Positions 5,246 through 12,950 of a stretch of DNA of 13,805 nt are shown piece by piece. Position 1 is the stretch's first letter. The number at the start of each line of letters is the position of its first letter. The notes below the pieces were generated by a model. It was not told the origin of the DNA and searched no databases. It was given only the letters and a program-made list of their open reading frames with translations. A program made the position numbers and the translations under genes. The DNA is from Nostoc sp. CHAB 5715 (lineage in GTDB: Bacteria; Cyanobacteriota; Cyanobacteriia; Cyanobacteriales; Nostocaceae). The DNA lies in NCBI RefSeq assembly GCF_020829685.1, contig NZ_JAIVFR010000059.1:1-13805 (forward strand). Reading direction: 5' to 3'.

Positions 5246-5312
5246 TGCAACATTGCAGTAATGTAACACCCATGTTGCAAGCATCAATGTTGCAAGCACC
5301 TGCAACATTGCA
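5246..5312. repeat. Iteron-like cluster of four 12-bp sites
   Basis: TGCAACATTGCA occurs at 5246-5257 and 5301-5312. Between them ATGTTGCAAGCA occurs at 5272-5283 and 5287-5298. The second motif contains the inverse of the first (ATGTTGCA against TGCAACAT). A related TGCAACAATATTGCA lies at 5406-5420 and AACATTGTTGCA at 4865-4876. Repeated paired sites directly ahead of an operon of DNA-binding-type proteins fit operators, a partition site or replication iterons. Confidence 0.6.
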
Positions 5313-5343
5313 CAGCAAATATCGAGCGTTAGCGAACAAAAGA

Positions 5344-5439
5344 ATGTTAAAAACAGTTGTTTTGACGATATTTTTTACTTTTATATGGAGATGTCAGAGT
5401 TCTGATGCAACAATATTGCAAGGGCGGATGAAACGATGA
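5344..5439 (+). CDS. Possible 31-residue hydrophobic leader peptide coupled to the next gene
   Basis: The frame MLKTVVLTIFFTFIWRC continues to MKR and ends at TGA 5437-5439, overlapping the ATG of the following gene as ATGA. The N-terminus is a hydrophobic segment after one lysine, like a membrane anchor or signal peptide; the cysteine is not in a good lipobox. The overlap hints at translational coupling, but the ribosome binding site is weak, so this may be chance. Confidence 0.25.
   Translation: MLKTVVLTIFFTFIWRCQSSDATILQGRMKR
5406..5420. promoter_or_regulatory. Iteron-related site near the 5436 start
   Basis: TGCAACAATATTGCA is a perfect dyad (TGCAA...TTGCA around CAATA-type centre) related to the sites at 5246-5312 and sits 15 bases before ATG 5436, where a bound protein would block ribosome loading or transcription. 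Confidence 0.4.
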
Positions 5440-5798
5440 ATCAGGACAATTTACATGATATCTTGGCACACATAGGAAAAGATCCAAAAATAAATGATGC
5501 CTTTTTCGACAATTTGTTATCAAGATCAGAGTGGAGTAATATTCTGGAAATTAACCGTATAACTCTTTGGAGATGGGAGGTAAATATTATAAATAAAATT
5601 CCTCCCTTAAAAGCCAGCTATTACGAAACAGGAAAAGGCTGCCGAAGTAACTACCTTGACGGATACCAAAGGTTTTTATCAGCAACTATATTTTTTTTGA
5701 TGAAGGGTAAGAAGTACGAAGAAGTCAAAAGACTTCTAATTACAAATTTCATGCATTTACGTCGCAAAGATTTTGAACAATGGAGGAAGAAACAATAA
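5436..5798 (+). CDS. 120-residue protein with helix-turn-helix-like segment, unknown function
   Basis: Starts MNQDNLHDILAHIGKDPKIN. A segment around residues 31-47 (EWSNILEINRITLWRWE) has the rhythm of a helix-turn-helix, and resembles in style the NRTTLWRWE-type recognition helices of small plasmid regulators. The C-terminal half is basic and helical (KGKKYEEVKRLLI, HLRRKDFEQWRKKQ). No membrane segment. It is followed without a gap by the 5798 gene (TAATG overlap), so both belong to one transcript. It may bind the TGCAACATTGCA sites just upstream. The family is not recognised. Confidence 0.65.
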   Translation: MNQDNLHDILAHIGKDPKINDAFFDNLLSRSEWSNILEINRITLWRWEVNIINKIPPLKASYYETGKGCRSNYLDGYQRFLSATIFFLMKGKKYEEVKRLLITNFMHLRRKDFEQWRKKQ

Positions 5799-6439
5799 TG
5801 TTTACCAGAAAACAAGTAATCGAATATTTCAGCGATCGCTACAGCGATGTGCAAGTGATAGAAGCACTCCGAATCATGCGTGACCACGGAGCAGATGTTG
5901 ACCCCGAAGGCGATGAGTTTAGCCCAGATATCACAGAAGAGTTGGAGAAAGTGTTTGAACTTGCTGGTGCAGCAATTAATAACCATTTGCACCTGCCAGC
6001 ATCAGAACAAGAAGCATCAGCGATTCAGCAAGCAACCAACATGGCGGCTAGTGTTATCCCAAACGTCAATCATCAGATGATGGCGGGAATGATTCGAGTG
6101 GTGATGAATGGCGCGGTAGCCCAAGCCAATGCAATAGCAACATTAGAAGCAAAGGTATTTCAGAGGGCGTTAGATCATAGCAGAGGTGCAGTTGCTAACT
6201 CTTTCCTTGAGCAAACACAGTACAGCACTGAATATTTGCGTTCGCTTTCTGATAACGATAAGCAAATCAATAAGCTGCTTGCTGGTTATGGTGTGGAAAC
6301 AGTAGACGTTGATGCCTTTTTGAGCGAAGTAAAATCTCTTGCCCCTCAAGTCAAATCTGATGTACAGAACTTCAAGTCTCTAGCTCCTGCTGATAACACT
6401 TTTAGTATTGATGCTTTTTTAGAGGAGATGGGGGAATGA
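5798..6439 (+). CDS. 213-residue soluble helical protein, unknown function
   Basis: I choose ATG 5798 (MFTRKQVIEYFSDRY) because GGAGGAAG lies about 10 bases upstream and the ATG overlaps the stop of the preceding gene. An ATG at 5780 would add six residues but places the ribosome binding site inside the gene. The sequence is acidic at the start (DVDPEGDEFSPDITEELEKV), then almost wholly helical and rich in Ala, Gln and Asn (MAASVIPNVNHQMMAGMIRV, LEAKVFQRALDHSRGAV), ending in an acidic SLAPADNTFSIDAFLEEMGE. An imperfect repeat DVDAFLSE / SIDAFLEE occurs near the end. No membrane segment, no known motif. It holds a HIP1 octamer at 5832-5839. Overlaps the next gene by ATGA. A structural or partner protein of the two membrane proteins that follow is a guess. 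Confidence 0.7.
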   Translation: MFTRKQVIEYFSDRYSDVQVIEALRIMRDHGADVDPEGDEFSPDITEELEKVFELAGAAINNHLHLPASEQEASAIQQATNMAASVIPNVNHQMMAGMIRVVMNGAVAQANAIATLEAKVFQRALDHSRGAVANSFLEQTQYSTEYLRSLSDNDKQINKLLAGYGVETVDVDAFLSEVKSLAPQVKSDVQNFKSLAPADNTFSIDAFLEEMGE

Positions 6440-6927
6440 ATAGTGCAAGGCTTTGGAGAAAACACAAAACATCAATTGTATTTGGCACGTTAATTGGGGT
6501 ATCTCTGCTTTATTCCTCTGGTGATATTGCGCGCAATATGGGAGCAGTATCAGACATTAAGCAATCCATTGCTCAAAACTCCAAGCAACAAACAATCCTG
6601 GAGCAACAGCTTGAATTTGAACTTGAACTTGCCACAATTGCTGATGCTAGATACAAAACTGGATGTCTGCCGATTGTGGCCACAGTCTACCCTCATAAAT
6701 ACGTGACGATTGTTAAAGGAAAAGTGATCCTAGACCGGATCACACTAAACCCATTGCCCAAAGGAACTGTAGTGTGTGATGCCAATGGTAATACTGGTGT
6801 GATTGCTGATGGGGGAAAAGTGGCGGCGATCGCTTTTACTGGCAACAGAGATTTAGTTGCCACTAGGCTTAAACGCTTTCGTGGTGGCACATATAGCCAA
6901 CCAATTGATTCAGGAGCAAAGCAGTGA
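6436..6927 (+). CDS. 163-residue single-pass membrane protein, unknown function
   Basis: The N-terminus is basic (MNSARLWRKHKT), followed by one membrane segment (about residues 14-33, IVFGTLIGVSLLYSSG), a heptad-like Gln/Glu-rich coiled coil (residues ~40-68, IKQSIAQNSKQQTILEQQLE), and a beta-rich domain with two cysteines (GCLPIVATV and GTVVCDANG) that could form a disulfide outside the cytoplasm. By charge the coiled coil and domain face outward. No known family recognised. Its ATG overlaps the stop of the preceding gene (ATGA) and its stop overlaps the GTG of the next (GTGA), so the three are translated as a set. The architecture is like small membrane subunits of secretion or conjugation machines, but nothing specific proves it. 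Confidence 0.7.
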   Translation: MNSARLWRKHKTSIVFGTLIGVSLLYSSGDIARNMGAVSDIKQSIAQNSKQQTILEQQLEFELELATIADARYKTGCLPIVATVYPHKYVTIVKGKVILDRITLNPLPKGTVVCDANGNTGVIADGGKVAAIAFTGNRDLVATRLKRFRGGTYSQPIDSGAKQ

Positions 6928-7034
6928 ATTTTACCTGGCCTAAAAAAGAGAATGGGCAAAAAACTAACCCGTGGTTACGACTTTTGTATTGGGGGTTAGT
7001 GATAGCTGGCATCTGGTTTGCATACTTGGCGTAG
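6924..7034 (+). CDS. 36-residue single-pass membrane peptide
   Basis: Starts at GTG 6924, overlapping the stop codon of the previous gene as GTGA, and runs to TAG 7032-7034. Sequence: a polar, basic head (NFTWPKKENGQKTNPWLR) then one membrane segment (LLYWGLVIAGIWFAYLA) reaching the C-terminus. The stop/start overlap and the clear membrane segment make a real gene likely despite its size. It is the last gene of the coupled set; after it comes a palindrome (7060-7078) and then a repeat block, so further genes of the operon may have been lost. Confidence 0.55.
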   Translation: MNFTWPKKENGQKTNPWLRLLYWGLVIAGIWFAYLA

Positions 7035-7059
7035 AGCTGGCGAAGCTGTCATCAAGTGC

Positions 7060-7078
7060 AAACTAAACCGTTTAGTTT
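7060..7078. repeat. Perfect palindrome, 9-bp arms
   Basis: AAACTAAAC and GTTTAGTTT around one C, 26 bases after the last gene of the plus-strand set. It looks like a repressor operator or the stem of a terminator lacking a T-tract. Confidence 0.55.
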
Positions 7079-7114
7079 AAAAACAGAGCATAACTATAGA
7101 TGTTTGTCTTTGAG

Positions 7115-7339
7115 TCAGGCGATCGCTATCGCTTCTCGTGCAATCATGTTCTCAGGGTAACTGCCCGTCGTTGGCGATACCCAAAAGGCGATGGCACGAA
7201 ACGACCACCTTCTGGTGATGGCGTAACCGCCCGCAAGGGAGAGCGAGACCTACGGCACACCTGTCGGCGATAAGCTCTTCTTAAGCCTTCGGCTATCGCA
7301 TTCTTGCTAGAGGTAATAGACATCCCTAAGAAGACAAAT
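7115..7339. repeat. Block of short GC-rich dispersed repeats replacing a transposase 3' end
   Basis: Holds a HIP1 octamer (7119-7126), GGCGATACCC / GGCGATGGC, a CCACCTTCTGGTGATGG hairpin, and GGCGATAAGC...GCTATCGC. Composition changes sharply from the AT-rich DNA on both sides. This is the style of Nostoc dispersed repeats. The minus-strand frame through it codes for low-quality sequence rich in Arg and Pro and is not a protein. Confidence 0.6.
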
Positions 7340-8449
7340 TGTTGTTTGTGGATATAACAACGTTTAACGTGTAACAACTCCTGATAACTACTGCCTCCTA
7401 TTTCATCACTTAAACGTTTTAGTCCTGTATTTGTCCCCAAACCATACAAACATAGTAATAATCGTTTTTGTAAGAGATGAGGGTCTAATACTTCTCTAGT
7501 CAATACTGATTTAAAATGTTGAGTAAAATTTACACGTAAATCTGTTTCTTTGAGAACATCTAAGAGACTAGTCATCGGCCAACAGCGATTAATTTCAGTT
7601 TTTAAGCGCCATAAATTTATTGGTTCACTTTGAGGTTTAAGAGGTGATAAAGAAATTCGGTGGATACTCAACGACTACACGTTGTTTGTATTGTTGTAAA
7701 ACTTTAGTTGGTATAGTTGTAAACAAATCAACAGGTAAGTCTAACTGGCGTAAAATTGATAATTTTTTTATTTCTGTTTGAAAACTTTCTACACCAATCC
7801 TTCCTGGGTCTAATTTTAATTCGTTCCAGACCGATAACTCTGATGAATCAATATCTAACTGAGATGCTACTGACAATGATTGACTTTCAATATGAGGAGG
7901 TTTGAATAAATTATCTATTTGCTCCTTAGTTCGGCTAGACAACTGAGCAACAGTTCTTTGAAAAAATTTATCCTCAAAACTAGAGAGAGCAGAGCGAGTG
8001 ATACGTTCTAGGCGACTATGAGTAGGTGGTTCAATTTTTAGTTCTCTTAAACGAGATACAGCTGCACTTTCAAGTTGCTCATATTTTAATTCGTAAATTA
8101 GTGCTTGTTCGGTTAGCCAGTCTGTTAATTCTTGAGCGTCTGTAATGCTAGCTTCTCGAAATCCAAAAAGTTCTCTAATTTTCTTGCGATAATATTTTAT
8201 CGACCGTCCTTGCCAATTACAGTCTTGGTAAATACTTGGAGAAATACTGAGTTGTTGTGTCACGTAGTTAACAACTACAGCCGGAATCTCGTGGTCTGAT
8301 TCTGGAAATCTAGCTTCTAACTGAAAAAACTTGAGTAATAAAGCAAAAACCAAGCGATTTTGAGGGTTTTTATGCACTAATAGCTCTAATTCCTTTGGTA
8401 ACAGTGTCCAATACTCCACCAGTTCTTCTGCTTGCCAGTTTCGTTTCAT
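7340..8449 (-). pseudogene. tnpA: Tn3-family transposase remnant with internal deletion and lost C-terminus
   Basis: From ATG 8449, residues ~1-165 form the N-terminal Tn3 transposase domain (DUF4158-like): LVFALLLKFFQLEARFPES, IPAVVVNYVTQQL and GRSIKYYRKKIRELFGFREA. A middle region to VLQQYKQRVVVEYP follows. There the frame reads NFFITS and stops at 7637-7639. A second frame continues with ISLSPLKPQSEPINLWRLK, then CWPMTSLLDVLKETDLRVNF and LLLCLYGLGTNTGLKRLSDE, which in intact Tn3 transposases lies some 200 residues further on. So an internal stretch is deleted and the frame changed at about 7650-7665. Similarity ends near IHKQQ (7339), where repeats take over; the DDE catalytic core is absent. 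It cannot transpose. No 38-bp Tn3 end is visible nearby. Confidence 0.85.
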
Positions 8450-8467
8450 TAACTCTCACTTTGATGA

Positions 8468-8492
8468 TACAGAGTATACTCAATACTCTGTA
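8468..8492. terminator. 10-bp hairpin directly after the polyketide synthase stop codon
   Basis: TACAGAGTAT (8468-8477) and ATACTCTGTA (8483-8492) pair perfectly around ACTCA; the arm abuts the TAG stop at 8493-8495. Lies between the synthase and the Tn3 remnant, both on the minus strand. No T-tract on that strand, so transcription stop is uncertain. Confidence 0.45.
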
Positions 8493-9689
8493 CTAAAAAA
8501 ATTTAGCAGATGTAGATACTGGTACTTGAGGAGATGGACTTGGCTGGGGAACGCAGATTTGAATATACTCAGCAACTTGGCGAAGAGTTGGCTGTTCTGC
8601 CAATTCTTTAGGATTGACTTTTGGTACATCTGGAAGTAATTCTTGTATTGCACTGATGATGTCCATCCATTTGACAGCATCGATACCCAAATCTGCGCGT
8701 GGGTTTATTTCCCAGTTCAACATCGTTACTGGATAGCCTGTCTTACTACTAATGACTTGCATCAATAACTCAACTCTATCCACCGTTTCAACAGATGCTA
8801 CTGACTTTGTTTCTGGTGATGAACTCTCAACTTTAGCAGGGGATACTATAGTCAGGGTGTTGTTGACTGAGTTAGTCTGAGGTGCGTCAACAGGTGTGCT
8901 AGAAGCCACAGTATTGGCAGGTATCTGAGGAGCAACTGGTGTTTGCTCTAAAGCTAACTCAACCTGCTGAGATTTGATGTTGTTACTTCCTAATAACACA
9001 CGGTATTGTTGCTGCATCAACTGAAAAAAGGACTGTGAACATTCTGCTTGATTCTTAAGATATTGCTCATGTACTCGCAGAATTTCTGATTGATGGTTAC
9101 AAAATTGTGTTAAAAGCTTCTCTAGACCAGTGCCTACAATTTGCTCGATATTGGAACGGGAGGGAGAAATAGGTTGCAGCATCTCGTTTGACTCAATGAT
9201 AGGAATAATGAAGTATGAATCTGTAGAATCGGCAGTGTCAGTTGGTGTGTAAGGGGATGTCACAGTAACAACCTCCGCTGGAATCGTATCTGCGTTGGCA
9301 TTTGTAGGTTCGAGTTGTTGGGATGAAATCACATTTATGTTGACATCTGTAGATTCTGGTGAAGTTACATTAGTGTTGCTATTTATAACTTCAGCTGAAA
9401 CAGACTGATTTACGGAATTGTTCTGAAATTGATTCACTAAAGAGTGCTGAATATCTGGTTGTAATTCCGCACGATTAAGGATACTTGGCTGGATTTTGTG
9501 ACCATCCTGTAAAGCTTTCTCAAAAGTAGCTTTCGTTTTATCGCTGACATAATTACTACCATTAAGAGTGATGCTTACCCGCGAGCCTTTAGCAACTTCA
9601 ACTTCAGTGGTTTGAGGCTCAAACTGATAGGGATCAATGTCTTGTAAAGACAAACCAGCTATACGCAACTGCATAACCGCTTGCCGCAT
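8493..9689 (-). pseudogene. 3' part of the HglE/PfaA-like synthase: linker and Ser-less ACP domain
   Basis: This is the continuation of the synthase after a one-base frameshift. It begins MRQAVMQLRIAGLSLQDIDPY, the usual post-AT segment of HglE/PfaA-type synthases, then a long low-complexity linker (residues ~90-300, rich in Ser, Thr, Val, Asn), with a conserved-looking helical block LLTQFCNHQSEILRVHEQYL. Near the C-terminus is an acyl-carrier domain (residues ~303-378). The site where the phosphopantetheine serine should be (ADLGIDS) reads ADLGIDA: residue 338 is Ala, codon GCT at 8676-8678. The following helix (VKWMDII for the usual IKRVEI) is also altered. So the domain cannot hold an acyl chain. 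It could be translated from ATG 9689, but that ATG is merely inside the domain boundary. Confidence 0.8.
8676..8678 (-). other. ACP prosthetic-group position: Ala codon instead of Ser
   Basis: The minus-strand codon is GCT within GGT ATC GAT GCT GTC AAA TGG. In PUFA-synthase and HglE-type ACPs this is a Ser in D-S-[IL]-K. A one-base T to G change from TCT would explain it. Confidence 0.8.
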
Positions 9690-12409
9690 CTGAGGTCGCT
9701 GTCTTTTTCCCGACTGGGATTCAAAGCTATTGCTAGATGCGGGCGATCGCCAAGGGTAGTCTTCACAAAATTAGTCAGAATCTGCCTCGGCCCAATCTCT
9801 ACAAAGCAATAACCACCTGCTGCATAGAGATTCTCTATTTCTTGCTCAAACAACACTGACTGGAGAAGATGACTTTCTAAAGTTTTTTGAATAATCTCAG
9901 GCTTAGTTGAGTAAGCTTCGCCAGTTGTATTGGCATAAACCGGAATCTTTGGACTATTGAAGGCGATCGACCGCACAGCATCGGCAAAGGGTTCGCAAGC
10001 ATGACTGACAAAACGAGTGTGGAATGCCGCAGATACAGGTAGTAGGGTGACAGCATAACCGCGTTTGCTAAGAATTTGTTGTATAGTGCTGATTTCGGGA
10101 TTAGCACCCGATAGCACGACCTGATTCGGAGAATTAAAGTTAGCAATATTCAGATGAGACAAACCCCGGATGATTTCTGGGATTTTCCGAATCTCTCCAT
10201 TCACAGCCAGCATAGTACCAGTATCACAATCAGCGCCATTGTTCGGCTTACTCATTGCTTGACCCCTAGCTTTTACTAGGTAAAAGTAATCTGCGTCGCT
10301 TAAAACTCCAGCAGCCCAAAGAGCGGTCAATTCCCCAAAGCTATGCCCTGCGACAAAATCTGCCTTGAACCCAGCCTGTTGTAGAATTTTGTATAAACCT
10401 GCACTAAAAGCGCCTATAGCTGGTTGAGCATTTTCAGTTCGTTGCAATGCTTTAGTCTGGCTAGTTTTTTCCTCACTATCAAAGGTCGGATGAGGAAAAA
10501 CAGTTTGAGAAAGTGGTTGTAAACCATCTTGAATAAATAGGTCGTCCAGAGACTTGTAGGCTTGGCGTAGGGGAGGGAAGTTGATGGCTAATTTACTACC
10601 CATATTCAAATACTGAGACCCCTGTCCAGGAAACAAAGCCACTACTTTGCCTTCTAGAGACATACCAGCCTTACGGTAATAGACTCCACGCGGGTGTTCC
10701 CAAGATGCTGCTTGCGGTTGTTTTTGGAGCTGATTAATCGCTACTTGTAGCAATTCACCAGCCTCAAGTTGGGATACAGCAATAAACCCTACTCTTGCAG
10801 AGGGAATTGGAATATCTGAAGATTTACAAGAGTTAATTAGTTCTTGATAGTATTGATTGCCAGTAGTAGATTCTAACTGTAACTTTGCGGCTTCGCACTT
10901 AACTAACAACTGCTCTGGAGTATCAGCCCAAATTAAGACAGACCCAGGAGCGGTGTGTAGACGATAGGTATAGCTCTGCTCTTTGTTATATTCTTCTAGG
11001 ACTAGATGATAATTTGTGCCCCCAAAACCAAATGAACTCACTCCAGCTCGTCTTGGAGTGTTTGGATCAGACTGAAGCCAGGGCCTAACCTCTGTATTTA
11101 AGTAAAATGGGGAGTTTTCCATCCCAAACTTGGGATTCGGTTGGGTAACGTTAATCGTAGGCGGTAGTACCTTGTGATAAATAGCCAGAGCAGCTTTAAT
11201 CATACTTGCTGATCCCGCAGCCGCTTTGGTGTGTCCAATTTGAGATTTGACACTTCCCAGAGAAATATGCTGTTTGTTAGGGTTGTTCTCGCTAAAAACT
11301 TCATTTAAGGCCGTAAACTCACATAAATCACCAGCTGGAGTTCCCGTACCATGAGCTTCAATCAATTCAATACTTGTATAGGGAATGCCTGCATCTTCAT
11401 AGGCCCGACGTAATGTCTTGACTTGTCCTTCTTTCCGTGGGGCGTAAATACTTTTATATTTACCGTCACTACCAGTGCCGATTCCTTTAATGACTGCATA
11501 AATGCGATCGCGATCGCGTTCTGCATCTGCAAGGCGTTTGAGCACCAACATCCCGATACCTTCACCAACCATCATTCCATCCGACTCGGCATCGAAAGGA
11601 TTCAAAAAGTCCTTTTTAGATGAAGCAGGTGTTTTGCTGAAACACATATAGTTGAAAATCGAGTTATCAGCTTCCACCCCACCAGTGATCATCATGTCGC
11701 AACGTCCTTCGAGCAACTCACTGATCGACATTTTGACAGCACTCATCGAACTGGCACAGGCTGCATCCACTACACAGTTCATTCCTCCTAAGTTCAAGCG
11801 GTTGGCAATCCGTCCAGCAACCACATTAGCTAGCCAACCTGGAAAAGAATTTTCTTCCCAACCTACATAAGCCAGCTTCATTTTCTGGATAATTTTCTCT
11901 GTATCCTCGTCGGATAAGCCACTGCTTTTAAGAACTTTTTGCCAAACAGGATATTGTAATCGACTAGTCAGTGGGGTAATTAATTGCATACATCCCCCAA
12001 CTACACCTAGAACAACTCCAGTACGTTCCCGACTAAAGTTTCTAGAGTCACCATAACCCGCATCTTCCATCGCCGCTTTCGCCACAACCAGCGAGAGTAA
12101 CTGAGCAACATCTGTTACTTCCAGAATATTTGGAGGCAGCCCAAACTCCAGAGGGTTAAAATCGATGTCTGGGATGAATCCACCCCGCTTACAGTAGGTC
12201 TTATCAGGAGATGTGGGATCTGGGTCGTAGTAGTCGTCTATATTCCAGCGAGAAGTGGGAATATCAGTAATGCAATCGACTTTGCCAATAATATTATCCC
12301 AATATTCCTGCAAGTTTTTAGCTTTGGGAAATAAAGCAGACATACCTATAATGGCAATTGGAACTCGTTGCAGTTGACTATGCAATTGTTCTTGATTTTG
12401 AGCATTCAT
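9659..12409 (-). pseudogene. hglE: HglE/PfaA-type polyketide synthase, KS-AT part (frameshifted before the linker)
   Basis: Iterative type I synthase of the heterocyst-glycolipid / PUFA-synthase class, which makes long acyl chains for envelope lipids. KS domain, residues ~14-475: VPIAIIGMSALFP; Cys218 in DAACASS; His353 in EAHGTGTP; His393 in GHTKAAAG: the whole Cys-His-His triad. AT domain, ~585-895: FPGQGSQYLNMG, Ser690 in GHSFGEL, His797 in AAFHTRF. The KS-AT order with an AT of this kind and the linker-ACP that follows fit HglE; PfaA-like is the alternative. At 9694-9695 one C is missing from a C run (GACCT for GACCCT on the minus strand). Restoring it gives DSDPQMRQAVMQLRIAG and a protein of about 1,305 residues; as it stands the frame ends in RLCSCV at 916. 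It starts at ATG 12409 with only a weak AGGA upstream. No hgl neighbours are in the window. Symbol is by resemblance. Confidence 0.8.
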
Positions 12410-12950
12410 ATAAGTTATTTATTTTCCTAGAAAACTATTTTGATGCACTTTGATAAACTATTAACAACTCAGTCATAACTAGTTAGATTATGTAGAAGTT
12501 ACAAAGAAAATTAACTTGTCTAATTTTTCAGAGAATGGGACATTTATCTATACTTTTATAGCAGCTTTAGATGCAATGTAGAACAGGTGTTTTGTCTGTC
12601 CTTTGCTTTCCAAAATGGCTTTGGTACAGTTTTACAGTAAAACATGCAACTTTATATGATTGCCTAACCTCTATCTATCTATCAGTTTTATTAGGTAGGT
12701 TTTTCTCCGAAAGTTTGATTTTGTTACAAAACTTTACATAAGCTTAAATTTAAACTTGTGTAACAAAAAGCTGAACATCTCCGGTTTCGGCTTTGCGCAG
12801 AAAATTATCTGCAATTCAATTCCAGGATTTGAGAACACGACAACCTAAAGTGAAGAGTTTATGACATGAGTATTTTGGTGACTCATGTTATCTTCAGCAA
12901 CTAGGTGTCACACCTATCCATACGTGGTTACTTCCGAGAATTTTGTTCAG
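12410..12950. promoter_or_regulatory. 541-bp upstream region of the synthase gene, no gene found
   Basis: No supported coding frame. It should hold the promoter of the synthase (leader 12410-12500 is AT-rich). Dyads seen: GTTTTAC-A-GTAAAAC (12629-12643); TTTTGTTAC (12719-12727) with GTAACAAAA (12760-12768), enclosing the near-palindrome AAGCTTAAATTTAAACTT (12740-12757); ACATGAGT/ACTCATGT (12864-12871, 12881-12888); and TAGGTGT-C-ACACCTA (12902-12916). The last two follow the parvulin-like gene and could end its transcript; the first two are operator-like. No NtcA site of GTA-N8-TAC form was found. Confidence 0.45.

Noticed and set aside
5245..5343. Protein-coding use of the iteron region (frame from ATG 5245)
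   Set aside because: The codons are simply the TGCAACAT-type repeats; only the last 31 codons (from 5344) look at all like a peptide.
5246..5420. CRISPR array or direct-repeat array
   Set aside because: Units are 12 bp, partly inverted, with gaps from 3 to over 90 bases; no constant repeat-spacer pattern and no cas genes.
5651..5992. Minus-strand frame of 113 codons opposite the 5436 and 5798 genes
   Set aside because: Both plus-strand genes have ribosome binding sites and overlap signals; the antisense product is Cys/Phe-rich with no family look.
7144..7339. C-terminal extension of the Tn3 transposase frame as protein
   Set aside because: It is translated dispersed repeats, Arg/Pro-rich, without transposase motifs.
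9687..9700. Programmed frameshift in the polyketide synthase
   Set aside because: GCGACCT is not a slippery heptamer, there is no long homopolymer, and the simplest repair is one missing C.
11362..11870. Open frames overlapping the KS domain on both strands
   Set aside because: They lie wholly within the coding sequence of conserved KS motifs and are by-products of it.
12620..12640. NtcA-binding site upstream of the synthase
   Set aside because: GTACAGTTTTAC has six, not eight, bases between GTA and TAC, and no well-placed -10 hexamer was found.
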